Source: Stomoxys calcitrans
Taxonomy: Eukaryota; Arthropoda; Insecta; Diptera; Muscidae
Direction of reading: 5' to 3'
Length of the DNA: 64,000 nt
Assembly: GCF_963082655.1 (NCBI RefSeq)
Contig: NC_081554.1
Location: forward strand, 189,236,937-189,300,936
In this document: positions 41,114 to 51,995 of the stretch, one piece after another
How positions within the stretch are numbered: position 1 is the first letter of the stretch
Layout: each line of letters starts with the position of its first letter
Position numbers and translations under genes: made by a program
Notes under the pieces: model-generated
Told to the model about the DNA's origin: nothing
The model's input: the letters and a program-made list of their open reading frames with translations, nothing else
Database searches by the model: none

Positions 41114-42372
41114 TTATAGCCACCACCGAAGGATGGGGGTATATTCATTTTCTGATTCCGTTTGCGACACATCGAAATATCCATTTCCGACCCTATAAAG
41201 TATATATATTCTTGATCAGCGTAAAAATCTAAGACGATCTAGCCATGTCCGTCCGTCTGTCTGTTGGAATCACGCTACAGTCTTTAAAAATTGAGATATT
41301 GAGTTGAAACTTTGCACAGATTCTTTTTTTGACCATAAGATGGTTAAGTTCGAAAATGAGCTATATCGCATTATATCTTGATATAGCCCCCATATAGACC
41401 CATCCGCCGATTTAGGGTCTTAGGCCAATAAAAGCCACATTTATTATCCGATTTTGCTGAAATGAAGAACAGTCGTAATGTTTGCTCACCCGACATCATT
41501 CTTCAATTTGGCCTAGATCGGTCCAGATTTGGATATAGCTGACACATAGACCGATCTCTCGATTTAAGGTTTTGGGCCCATAAAAGGTTTGGGCCAATAA
41601 AATCTAAGACGATCTAGCCATGTCCGTCCGTCTATTTGTTGAAATCACGCTACAATCTTTAAAAATAGAGATATTGAGCTGTAACTTTGCATAGATTCTT
41701 TTTTTGATCATAAGCACGTTAAGTTCGAAGATGAGCTATATCGGACTATATCTTGAGATAGTCCCCACAAGACCGATCCGCCGATTTAGGATCTTAGGCT
41801 CATAAAAGCCACATTTATTATCCGATTTTGCTGAAATTAGGAACAGTGAGTTATGTTTGCTCACCCGACATCATTCTTCAGATTCCAGATCCAGTCCAGA
41901 TTTGGATATTGCTGCCATATACATAGATAGATCTCTCGATTTAAGGTTTGGGGCCCATAAAAAGCGCATTTATTTTCCGATTTCGCCGAAATTTGAGACA
42001 GTAAGTTACGTAAGCATCCTCGACAACTGTCTTCATTTTGGCCCAGGTCGGTTTAGCTTTGGATATAGCTGCCATATAAATCGGTCTCTCGATTTATGGT
42101 TTTGAACCCATTAAAGGCACATTTATTGTCCGATTTCGCCGAAATTTAGGACAGTAAGTTGTGTTAGGCCACCCGACATTCTTCTTCAATTTGGCCTAGT
42201 TTGGTCCAGATTTGGATATAGCTGCCATATAGACCGATCTCTCGACTTAAAGTCTTGGCCCGGTTTCCGATTTTTAATCCGATTTCACTGAAATTTGACA
42301 CAGTGACTTATGTTAGGCTTTTCGGCATCCGTGTCGTATATGACTCAGATCGGTCCATATTTGGATATGGGT
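41114..42372 (-). repeat. S153-A element, inverted, with a 376-base internal duplication
   Basis: Opens with ATAGCCACCACCGAAGGATG. Within it, sequence from AAAATCTAAGACGATCTAGC at 41223 is repeated from 41599, so the right flank and first monomers occur twice. Monomers of the type TAGACCGATCTCTCGATTTA continue to about 42370, where the left end is lost. AT-rich degenerate repeat lies on both sides (about 40980-41113 and 42400-42690). Confidence 0.7.
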
Positions 42373-43814
42373 TTTAAATTTTGAAACAAAACAATCGACT
42401 TCTCCTTTAAATCGCACAAGTCCGATTTTTTTTCGAAAAATTTTCAAAATTTTTTTCTATGGAAAATGACAAAAAATTGATTCTGTAAGATATATTCTCC
42501 AAATTTAGTATCCTTGAAAAAAGGTTGACAAAATTTTATTTCTAAAAAATAAGTTGCCAAAATTTTTTTTTTAAAAATATTTCTTCAAAATCTTATTTTG
42601 TAACAATTTCGCCAAATTTTTTTTTATTTCTATGCAACAGACCCAAATCTTATTTCTATAGGAAATTTTTCTCAGCATTTTATCGGAAATTCCATACAAA
42701 TTTCTGGTACCTGTTACACTTTTAGGTTGATTTTAAATGCTACGAAACGGTCTGCTACTCTAAAGGGTGCGAATCAACAAAAATGTGTGGCAAAAGTGCA
42801 CTATAAATAATTTGTTTTTTTTTTTCTCTATTTTCCAACGTTGCTTTTGTCACTAACAAGAGCACTGCAACAAATGTCAATGTTCTTTAAAAATGCTGTG
42901 AAGACCAGTACAACACATATTTTATGCATGGTCCATACATAATTACAGACATGCACGCAAACACACTTTGAGACAAACATATTTAACCAAGTGAAATAAA
43001 CTACTATACTAAAAGCATAATAAAAAACTAAGAAAAAAATCCAAAAAAAAAAAACACGAATTTGGTATTGTATACGAAAAACGAGTAAAATTTCCTTTGA
43101 CGCACATCATAGCAATAGCAGTGGCCCAAGTACGCAAAATACAGCATGGGGCATTAAAAGAGCCTCATTCAATAATTTCCTCTCTAGTGATGCTGTGGCT
43201 AACTATCTATAAATAGAATTTCATACTAAGTGTAGATTGTATTTTTGTACCATCATTGTCTATGACTGACAAATCGCCATAGGTACACAGATAGACAGAC
43301 AGGGAGACAGAGAGACGGACATTGTGGTGAACAATCTTCGATTCATAGGCTTATGAAAATTGTTATAAACGACGGATAGATAGAAAGATAATATGAAACA
43401 ATCTATTGTCATGCGCCATCATAGGCATCAATCAATTAGCGGTGTTTTCAAGCTGAATGGACATCGACATAAACTGCAGAGGTACTTATCGTATATGATT
43501 TTGAGCAGCATTCTGTCAATTTTATTTAACATATTAGTTTTGCACTAACCTACTTAGAACAAATTGGGTCACATATATATACATACATATAGTAAACATC
43601 AAATATATTAAGTAATTAGCATTGAAATAGAACATATTGTATAGACCTCTAACCCAAAGACAAAAATTAATGAATGGTTTTATACTTAAAATTTTGAAAA
43701 AAAATTTCAACTAAATAAAATTTTATCAAAATAATCAATAAAAAAAATCGATAAAAATTGCAATGGAAATAAAATAAGTAACATTTTCTTGAGAAATAAA
43801 TAGTTCACTCAAGT
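42373..43814. other. AT-rich sequence, nothing coding
   Basis: The first 300 bases hold degenerate short repeats such as TCTTATTTTGTAACAATTT. A GACAGACAGGGAGACAGAG stretch lies at about 43290. No gene is supported. Confidence 0.4.
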
Positions 43815-43900
43815 AAAACCAGTAAAAAGGCACTTTGAATACCCTACACCTCGCGTATATATGTACACCACCTTTCGTCACAATCCGGTGAAAATTGGAA
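43815..43900 (+). repeat. S153 left-end fragment
   Basis: ACCAGTAAAAAGGCACTTTG, AATACCCTACACC and ACCACCTTTCGTCACAATCC match the left flank seen at 24772 and 54953. The monomers are missing. Confidence 0.5.
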
Positions 43901-43984
43901 AAGTTATGCATAGAGATGGGTTTCTACCTGGTACCCAACGCATGGATATTTTTTGGGAAAATACCCAATAAATACCTTTTTTAT

Positions 43985-44322
43985 ACCCTTCACCAGAGGA
44001 TGGGGGTATACTAATTTTGTCATTCTGTTTGTAACGATTCGAAATATTCGTCTGAGACCCCATAAGGTATATATATTCTTGATCGTCGCGACATTTTATG
44101 TCGATCTAGCCATGTCCGTCCGTCTATCTGTCGAAAGCACGCTAACTTCCGAAGGAGTAAAGCTAGCGGCTTGAAATTTTGCACAAATACTTCTTATTAG
44201 TCATATCGGTTCATAACTTGATATAGCTGTCATATAAACCGATCTTGGGTGTTGACTTCTTGAGTCCCTAGAGTGCACAATTCTTATCCGAATGGAATAA
44301 AATTTCACACGACGTATTTTGT
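43985..44322 (-). repeat. S153-A element fragment, inverted
   Basis: Begins with CCCTTCACCAGAGGATGGGG and runs through one monomer (TAGCTGTCATATAAACCGAT). It stops at GACGTATTTTGTT, inside a monomer, exactly where the Jockey LINE tail starts. Confidence 0.7.
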
Positions 44323-45609
44323 TCAATTTCAATTTTCAATTTCATCTTTATTGGTTCATTATTATGTTCTTATTTACAAAGCAGAGTTATGAGATCTTAT
44401 GTTTTGGATATTACTGCATATAAGACTTAGGATCAAAGATATTAAATTACAATAGCACAGTTAAGATAATGAGTTTAAAGGAAAAATAAAGGGGAAAAAC
44501 CTTTCTATGAAATTCACACAATTGGAAGAAAATATATACATACTCAAAAATATAATAAAAATACTCAAGGTAAGCATACGATTTCCATGTGATGATTAAA
44601 AGGGAAAAAAGAAAAGACCGTAAATTTATGTTAATTCGTTGCATGACCTTATCAATTGATAAGTCGAATATTTTACTTTGTTGAAATAATTATCATTAAG
44701 TCTATCGACAAATGTATCCAGTTTTTCGTAGCCTGTTTCGTCATGAAGTAGTGCCGTAGAGTACCTCCAGTGCCTCCTATTTATGATTTTTAAACATTTG
44801 TTTTGCAAAATTTGTAGTTTTTTCCAGTGTGATTTTGCAGTCCTATACCAAACAGGACATCCGTAAGTAAGAGAGGGCCTTATTACACTCTTGAATAAAA
44901 GATTTTTGTTAGCATAGTTGAGTGTGGACTTCTTGTGGATTAAAGGCCATAGTGAACGAACCGTTCTTAATGTTTTTTTGCAGACTTCATCGATCTGCTT
45001 TCCAAAGTTAAGTTTTTTATCGAGCGTAACTCCCAAATATTTAACGCTGTCAGCAATATCAATTCCTTCAGTACCGAAGTTAAGTTTTCTGATAGGCAAT
45101 CTTTTAGGAGACTTGTTAAAAGGAAAAATAATGGCCTGGGTTTTATTCGGGTTAATCTTAATTTTCCATTTTGAAAAATATTTATTACAAGCCAGCAACC
45201 CGGTTTCCATTTTTTTAAGAAGTGCAGTTGTTAACTTGCTTGTAGTTATTATCGCCGTATCATCTGCGTAGTATGCTGTTTTCACGAAAGAAGGCGCTTT
45301 AAAGTCAGCAGTGTAGATGGAATAGAGCAAGGGAGATAGCACTGATCCTTGGGGTAAGCCTGTATTCAACAATTTTGGGGAAGATCGGGATTGGTTTACG
45401 GTTACAATAAAAGATCTTGATTCCAAGAAGTCCAAAATAATTTTGCATAAGTATTTAGGCACATCATTTTTTAGCAACTTGTGGATTAGACCATTATGCC
45501 AAATTGTGTCAAAAGCCTTCTCTATGTCCAGTAAAACAAGGGCATTTTTAGGGCAAAGTGGCGGAATGCCAGACCCAGCCCCAAAAACGTCCTTCAATCC
45601 GTAAATATA
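44323..45609 (-). mobile_element. Jockey-clade LINE, 5'-truncated, reverse transcriptase frame open
   Basis: One uninterrupted frame on the - strand (stop at 44626) covers at least 323 residues. It has VLLDIEKAFDTIWHNGLIHK (palm aspartates), GLPQGSVLSPLLYSIY and YYADDTAIITT, then KYLGVTLDKKL and the C-terminal NANKNLLFKSVIRPSLTYGCP-type thumb, ending without RNase H. That order fits the Jockey clade. All catalytic aspartates are present. A polyadenylation hexamer (complement at 44347-44352) precedes a tail of short AAATTG-like units ending at 44323. The 5' side is cut at about 45609 by a MITE; endonuclease and ORF1 are gone. The enzyme would copy its own RNA at a nicked target, but this copy lacks the nicking domain. 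Confidence 0.88.
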
Positions 45610-45846
45610 TTGGTTTGCCCAAAAAGTAATTGCGGTTTTTTCATATAGTCGGCGTTGACAAATTTTTTCACAGCTTGTGACTCTGTAATTGCATTCTTTC
45701 TTCTGTCAGTTATCAGCTGTTACTTTTAGCTTGCTTTAGAAAAGAAGTGTAAAAAAAGTATATTTGATTAAAGTTCATTCTTAGTTTTATTAAAAATGCA
45801 TTTACTTTCTTTTAAAAAATCCGCAATTACTTTTTGGGCAACCCAA
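45610..45846. mobile_element. Mariner-type MITE, copy 2
   Basis: Starts TTGGTTTGCCCAAAAAGTAA and ends CTTTTTGGGCAACCCAA, flanked by TA. It matches copy 1 at 8279-8513 nearly base for base, including TCGGCGTTGACAAATTTTTT. Confidence 0.85.
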
Positions 45847-45848
45847 TA

Positions 45849-46633
45849 GATGAACCATAGCAGATTTGGGCTTAAATGAAAGATATTTGAGAGTAGAGCA
45901 CGAATTTGACATCCATATTTGGGCGGAATATCTGAGATTCCGTCCCACCCCTAAATGGATATATAGACAAACCACGACATTATAGCGCAGAAATAAAACA
46001 GGACTTTTTTTTACCGACTATGGTAATATAGGGCTCATATAAAAAAGTATTTGAGAGTTTAGCACGAAACTTATATTTACTTTAAGAGCCATGTGTCTGG
46101 GTGGCCATCTCACTCCCAAAATACACCCCAAACCGGACTTGTTTTTTACCCACTACAATATAGGAGTCCAAGGAAAGGTATAAGGGAGTAGAGCAAAAAT
46201 GTCCCATTTAAAGAACAGGGGCAAACTTCTCACATATTAATGAATGCTGTCCGATTTAGGTATAAGCTCAATGATAAAGGACCTTTTTTTATAACCGAGT
46301 CCCAACGGCGTCCCCCAGTGCGACACCTCTATGGGGAGAAGTTTTTACATGACTTCTATGAATGGCATAGTACCTCACAAATTAGGAAGGTATAACCACC
46401 ACTAAAAAAATGTTCTCCCCAGCATTTAAACTCAGGCGTTTTGCATCATTGGCGGACTTGCTTACCTCTGCGCTTCAATGAAACAAATTCGATATCCACA
46501 TTAGAGGCGAAATGTTCCCATTTAAAACTCTACCAAAACAGGAATTATATAGCGACCATTGCAATATAGGGCTCAAATTAAAAGTATAAAAGCGTTAAAG
46601 AAGGCTCTGCGAAGCGGGCCCGATTCGTCTAGT
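45849..46633 (+). mobile_element. Helitron-like non-autonomous element with nested SINE
   Basis: The 3' end reads GCTCTGCGAAGCGGGCCCGA then TTCGT and CTAG-T (CTAG at 46629-46632), with the self-complementary CGGGCCCG in the hairpin position. Diffuse repeats of the type ATATAGGGCTCA(A/T)AT and GAGAGT(A/T)TAGCACGAA run through the body. A SINE splits it at 46206-46480. No replicase or helicase coding. The 5' end is not certain. Confidence 0.5.
46206..46480 (-). mobile_element. tRNA-derived SINE, copy 6
   Basis: + strand marks are AGAACAGGGGCAAACTTCTC, GCGACACCTCTATGGGGAG and TTTACATGACTTC. A short duplication (ACTTCTATGAATGGCATAG) sits in the middle. The degraded box B lies at about 46430 and the box A region at 46460-46480. 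Confidence 0.75.
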
Positions 46634-48330
46634 TTTCTATAAAAATAAAATTTTAACAAAATTTCTTTAGAGAACAGGTTTTGATAAAAAGTTTCATAGA
46701 AACAAAAGGTTTTATTTCTTTTTCCCCTTTAATAACTTCACAATAACTTAAAATGCTTATATCTCCTTAATTAATCGAGAGATTAGAATAAATTTTAATA
46801 CAAAACCCCATAACCATTTGCCTTGGTATAAAATGTTCCCCATATGCTTTTGCACTAACACATAGCTGCTTCCAATTTCAATTCCAACACAAAAAGCGTT
46901 GGTAGTTGTTTTGCTGCTTTTCTAATTTTCAATCGCAAGCAACAACACAAATCTTTAGTCCAAGCATTAGATTTAAAATAAGCATGAAACAAGTAAAAGT
47001 TTATATAAACATAAAATAAACTTAAGTACATTGTGTTTAGTATGGTGCTTTTTGCCTCATCATCATCATCATCATACTCATTATCGTCATCATCATCATC
47101 GCCATGGTTACGCTAGGTCTCGGCACGAACTCGGACTATTTGTCCGCACATTCATACATTCATCCGTTCGTTCGTCCGTCCTTCCGTCGTTAGTGCTGCT
47201 TGGTGGTGTTTTGGTGCCCCAAACGCAACAAATTGGTATTAGCCCAAGTGAATTTTGTTTGGATCCTATTTTATTTGCATTGGACAGATAAACTTGCACA
47301 CACCCATATGGGTACTGACACTGGCACTCGTACACGGGCCATTTCTTATTTCTAAAACTACAACAACAACAACTAAAAGGCAAATTTCAATACGAAAATT
47401 GAAAAAAAAAACAACAGAAATTTCAACTTAAATCTATCTCGCCAACAAGCAGGCTGCCTGGTAGGTCGTCAGCCAATCAGACAGACGGACGGACAGAAGT
47501 AGGGACAGACGCACACATGTGACTCTTGCGATTTGCTCAAAGAAAATTTATGCTAAATTTTATTTTGTATAAACTAATTGAAATGTGAAAAACCCATCTC
47601 CAACTACCAAAGGAAAATGTGGTGGCAATATATTTCAAATCGATTCGATTCGTGATTTAATAAACAACATCTATTTTACGAGCACTGCAAAGGATTTTCC
47701 AACTACAATTCCAACAAATATGAACTGGCGAGGGTATTTCGTTCACTGCTTATGGTCAAGGCTACAAACAATTGACTAGCGAAATTAATTGAAAATTTCA
47801 CAATTTCTCCTCTGTCTACTTGGTGAAGACATATTGGGAAGACTGAAGGGATAAGACCACAAAACAAATGCGGAACTAAGCGTTTCATAGATCACTGAAC
47901 TTTTTACATGACCAGAAAATGTTGCTGCCTAAGCATCTGCTCTAGACCCGGAAATATATCTATGGATATCTGTCATTAATGAATAGACATATATCAGTGG
48001 CTCATCAAACCCACTTCCACCCCCTACCGCTAATGTGTGATACATCTTTTATCTGTTTTAGACAACTTGTTATTTATGACTAATTAGGTTAATGTCTAAG
48101 GGGACTATTGACACAAGTTAACAAATTTTCGGCAAACATTTTTAAACCCGTGTAACAAGGTGACATCAGAAGTGAAATATTTTTCTCCCCCATAAACCAT
48201 GTCTACTTAGTGAAAATACTCTGAATGGTCAAGGAACAACGCATGGGAATTAGATTATATGCCAAAGGTATGCCTAAAAGGTTATTGGGCTATGACAGAA
48301 CATTTGTTCCATTAGCTGAACGTAGAATAG
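46634..48330. other. No gene recognised; simple repeats
   Basis: A CAT/ATC trinucleotide tract lies at 47057-47102. Several frames overlap it and are low-complexity artefacts. No repeat ends or domains elsewhere. Confidence 0.4.
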
Positions 48331-48334
48331 CGTT

Positions 48335-48898
48335 TCAAGCGCCTTGATCTTCTGCGCTCCTTCTTAAATCGTTGACACCATCGTGGAAGGTGCCTTCCAT
48401 CATTTGATCTTTCCATCGGGCAAAGATGAGCAAGAATCCCGGTTTATGTATACCACTGTGATTTCCTTCAAGAACTTTTTTGTTGGGGCTTCTCCATCCA
48501 TTCGGACAACATGACCTAACCAACTCATATTTTGAAGCTTTTGTTATCGTCGTCATACAGCTCCTTTTTCATACGACCCCTATATTCTCCATTAACGCAA
48601 TCTTGTCCATACATTTTATGAAGAATTTTTCTCTCAAACACTGCTTCATCTGCTTTTAGAAGTACATATGGCTCGGAACCATATAACAATACTACAATGT
48701 CTTGCATAGTTTAATCTTCGCCTGTCAAGAGGTGGCCTTGTTTCTTAACTGTTTTCTCAATCCAAAGAAGCATCCGTTTGTCAAAATTATTCTTTGCTTT
48801 ATTTCTAAACTGATGCCATTCGTTTCGGTTTCGGCGTTGCCGAGTTAGACAAAGTTGCTGACTATCTCAAAGTACTGGTTCTCAAATTTCTCCATTTT
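48335..48898 (-). mobile_element. RTE-like LINE, downstream part
   Basis: On the - strand: MEKFENQYFEIVSNFV, LGNAETETNGISLEIKQRI, LYGSEPYVLLKADEAVFERK, ILHKMYGQDCVNGEYRGRMK and RWKDQMMEGTFHDGVNDLRR. This order is the C-terminal part of endonuclease-reverse transcriptase LINEs of RTE type. Stops and shifts occur. It continues the coding region interrupted at 50467. Confidence 0.75.
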
Positions 48899-50466
48899 CT
48901 TTATTTTTTTTTTCAATCAACCAACACGCAGGGGATGTCCCCTATATATGCAGTGCATTGCGTTGGAGAGGATAGTTAGGGATAGTATTTATTGACATTT
49001 GCTTTGAATTTCTGGATGTCATAAGTAGCGGGAAAGACATCTGCCGTAAGTCGATTCCACATACGAACCGACCTTGCGAAATGAGAATTCTCTCGGTAGT
49101 GCATGGTCCGATCAGCTGGCCAATCGATTACAAACCGGTGCGCGATTCTAGAAAATCTTGTATTTCTGACAAACAACCTCAAGTCTGGAATCAGAAGAGT
49201 GATTTCAGAAGAACACTTAACGTGGAAGAATCGATAGAATAGAGCCACACAACCCACAGTTCGACGATGTTCAGAGGAAACAGTAAACTTGGATACCCTA
49301 CCATCTCCAATCAACACCAGCGCCTGCCTCTGGACACGTTCAAGCAGCTACAAGTAGGACTTTGGAGCTCCGGCCCATTTATGTGAGTTATATTCCACAC
49401 ATAACGTGGAAGAATCGATAGAATAGAGTCGCACAACCCACAGTTCGACGAAACTACTATCTCCAATCAACACCAACACCCGCCTCTGGACACGGTCAAG
49501 CAGCTCCAAGGATGATTTTGGAGCTCCGGCCCATATATGTAAGTTATATTCCATCTTCGGCCTGATGTACGTAGTGTAGATATTAAGATGATCAAAGGGA
49601 GTGAAATATTTCTTACACCGCTTAAGAAAGCCCAAGCACTTGAATGCTTCCTTCAATACTTCGAATACATGTCTTTGACCAACGGACATCACATTGAATC
49701 TTCATGCCCAGAACATCAAGAGTCTCTGACTGCTTGATATCTACACCGTCGTTAGATATTCACGATATTAAAATGTCAGTGATTCCTTTGTAGGACAACA
49801 AACAGCACTGCGTCTTGAGTGCATTAAAATCTACTCTGTTCATTTCACGCCACTCAGAAATGCCCAGCAAATCCTATCAAAGTGTTACGTTCATAATCCT
49901 CTCTCCTATCTTCAATCTCTCGAAGACTCGGCCTATGATCGAATGAAAATGAATAACAGAGGTTGCTCTCATCAGTAAGACACAGTAGATTGTCAATGAA
50001 AATAAGAAAAAAGATGGAGGAAGAACGGAGCCTTGCGGTCAGATGAGAACCCATCTACAACAACTCTTATAGTGCGATCTCTGAGAAAACTCGATATAAA
50101 TTGATCGAAGTTATTACCGATATCAAAAGCGACTGGCTTTGAAAAGGAGGGCATCGTGCCAGATTCTATCAAATGCCTTGGAGATATCCAGAGTTACGAC
50201 CTTACTTTCACCGAACTGGTAAATAGAGCGACTACAACGTTCAGACAGGAATGCCATCAGTTTAACCCTGGAGCGATTTCTGCAGCACCCATATTTTTGT
50301 TCGCTAAGAAGACCATTGTACTCTAAATATCTCACAAGATGATAATTGACCATGCTCTCCATAACCTTGGAAAGCGCGAAGCACAACACTGTTGGTAGGT
50401 AATTCGCAAGGTTGGTTGCCTCACCCTTCTGCTCCGGGGAACAAGGAATTGTGGGATTTGATACCA
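48899..50466 (-). mobile_element. CR1/Jockey-like LINE inserted in the RTE-like LINE
   Basis: On the - strand: LSKVMESMVNYHLVRYLEYN, KVVTLDISKAFDRIWHDALL (palm motif), a damaged stretch with IFLIFIDNLLCLTDESNLCY, FKCLGFLKRCKKYFTPFDHL, YTTYIRPKMEYNLHIWAGAP, LELLDRVQRRVLVLIGD and the end SVRMWNRLTADVFPATYDIQ, stopping at about 48976. An A-rich tail (complement of CTTTATTTTTTTTTT) follows. The 8-base sequence TCCATTTT lies on both sides (48891-48898, 50467-50474), a target-site duplication. The 5' part with ORF1 and endonuclease is absent. Confidence 0.85.
49203..49555 (-). repeat. Tandem duplication inside the CR1-like LINE
   Basis: A block from AACGTGGAAGAATCGATAGA to GCCCATTTATGTGAGTTAT occurs at about 49209-49390 and again at 49396-49548. 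The translation accordingly repeats EYNSHKWAGAPKS and LDRVQRR. The second copy lacks about 30 bases. Confidence 0.75.
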
Positions 50467-51310
50467 TCCATTTTGTCTTATTTCCATTTCCACTGCCAGA
50501 CCCACTTTCACTGCTTCTCTTTCGGTTCTTTCGCAGTCTGCAATAACTATTTCAGATGAGCGATCCATGATATCGATCCCGTCAATATAGGCGAGTAGCA
50601 TGTTTTGTCTTGTGAGTAGTGTGCCATATCTATTCATATCTGCATCTCGTATCATCTTCTTCAGCAGGATATAAAAGGGATCACATGATAAGCTGTCTGT
50701 TTGTCTGAAATCCCGTTTGGTATTGAATAGTTCGGACAGATTTTTTCCTATTCTTACAGCGGAACGTGTATCAACAAGTGTCATTCTGCAGAGTCTAATG
50801 GATTTTGCAGCGATACCAAACTCAAGCTTGGCTTGAAATACCTTTGAACGTATAGGGCTATTGAAAGCGGCTTAGTAGTCAACAAAGAGATGGTAAGTGT
50901 TGATTTGTCCTTCTCGGGTCTTTTCCAGGATTAGGCGCAGTGTGAATATCCGGTCTATAGTCTATTTAACAGGTCTTTAATCTTTCACACAGTTCGCTCG
51001 AGAGTACCTTGTATGCAATGGGGTGCAGACTTACTCCTCCATAATTAGCACATTCCGTCTTGCCTTATTTCTTGTGTACGGGACAAAGTATACTGAGGTT
51101 CCAATCCTCGGGTATGGGCCCTTCTAGCCAGATAGCGCAGATAAGCTGATGCATACAACTTATCAGCGTGTCGCCTCCGGTTTAAATAGTTCAGCTGGTA
51201 ACCCGTCGGCACTTGGTGACTTGTAGTTCTTCAGTCGGGAAACTGCTACTTGGACCTCATTCTGACTAGGAGGTAAATATTCAATAGCATCATTATTCGT
51301 TTCGTTACTA
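50467..51310 (-). mobile_element. RTE-like LINE, upstream part
   Basis: On the - strand: YLPPSQNEVQVAVSRLKNYK then SPSADGLPAELFK, and further on TLVDTRSAVRIGKNLSELFN, RDFRQTDSLSCDPFYILLKK, MLLAYIDGIDIMDRSSEIVI (YADD changed to YIDG). It ends at KTKWM, where the CR1-like insertion starts. The catalytic box is mutated, so the copy is inactive. Confidence 0.78.
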
Positions 51311-51324
51311 GATTCGTTTAGCGG

Positions 51325-51995
51325 TCGTCGGACTAATTTCGTCATTTCGTTTGTAACACCTCGAAATATTCGTCTAAGACCCCATAAAGCACACATATTC
51401 TTGATCGTCATGACATTTTATGCCGATCTAGCTATGTCAGTCCGTCCGTCTGTCGGTCGAAAACACGCTAACTTTCGAAGGAGTAAAGCTAGCCGCATAA
51501 AGTTTTGCACAAGTACTTCTTATTAGTGTAGGTCAGTTGGGATTGTTAATGGGCCATATCGGTCCATGTTTTGATATAGCTGCCATATAAATCGATCTTG
51601 ACTGCATGAGCCACAAGAGGGCGCAATTCTTCTCCAATTTGGCTGAAATTTTGCATTAGGTGTTTTATTATGACATTCAACAAATGTGCCGAGTATGGTT
51701 CAAATCGCTTCATAACCTGATATTGCTGCCATATAAACCGATTTCGGAACTTGACTTCTTGAGCCTCTAGAGGGCGCTATTATTACCCTAATTGGCTGAA
51801 ATTTTGCACGAAGTGTTTTGTTCTAACGTCCAACAACCATGCCAGTTATGGTCTAAATCAGTTCATAACCTGATATAGCTCCCATACAAACCGATCTCGG
51901 ATCTTGATTTCTTGAACCGCTAGAGGGCGCATTTATTACCCAATTTGGCTGAATTTTTGCATGAAGTGTTTTGTTATGACTACCAATGACTGTGA
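51325..51995 (-). repeat. S153-A element, inverted, no terminus
   Basis: Starts inside the right flank (GACTAATTTCGTCATTTCG), has CCGTCCGTCTGTCGGTCG and about four monomers reading TTGCTGCCATATAAACCGAT and CTAGAGGGCGC. It runs directly into a B-type copy. Confidence 0.7.

Noticed and set aside
44918..45271. A 117-codon frame on the + strand
   Set aside because: It is the shadow of the Jockey reverse transcriptase on the opposite strand.
47031..47383. His-rich frame and its opposite-strand partner
   Set aside because: Produced by the CAT trinucleotide tract; no other coding evidence.
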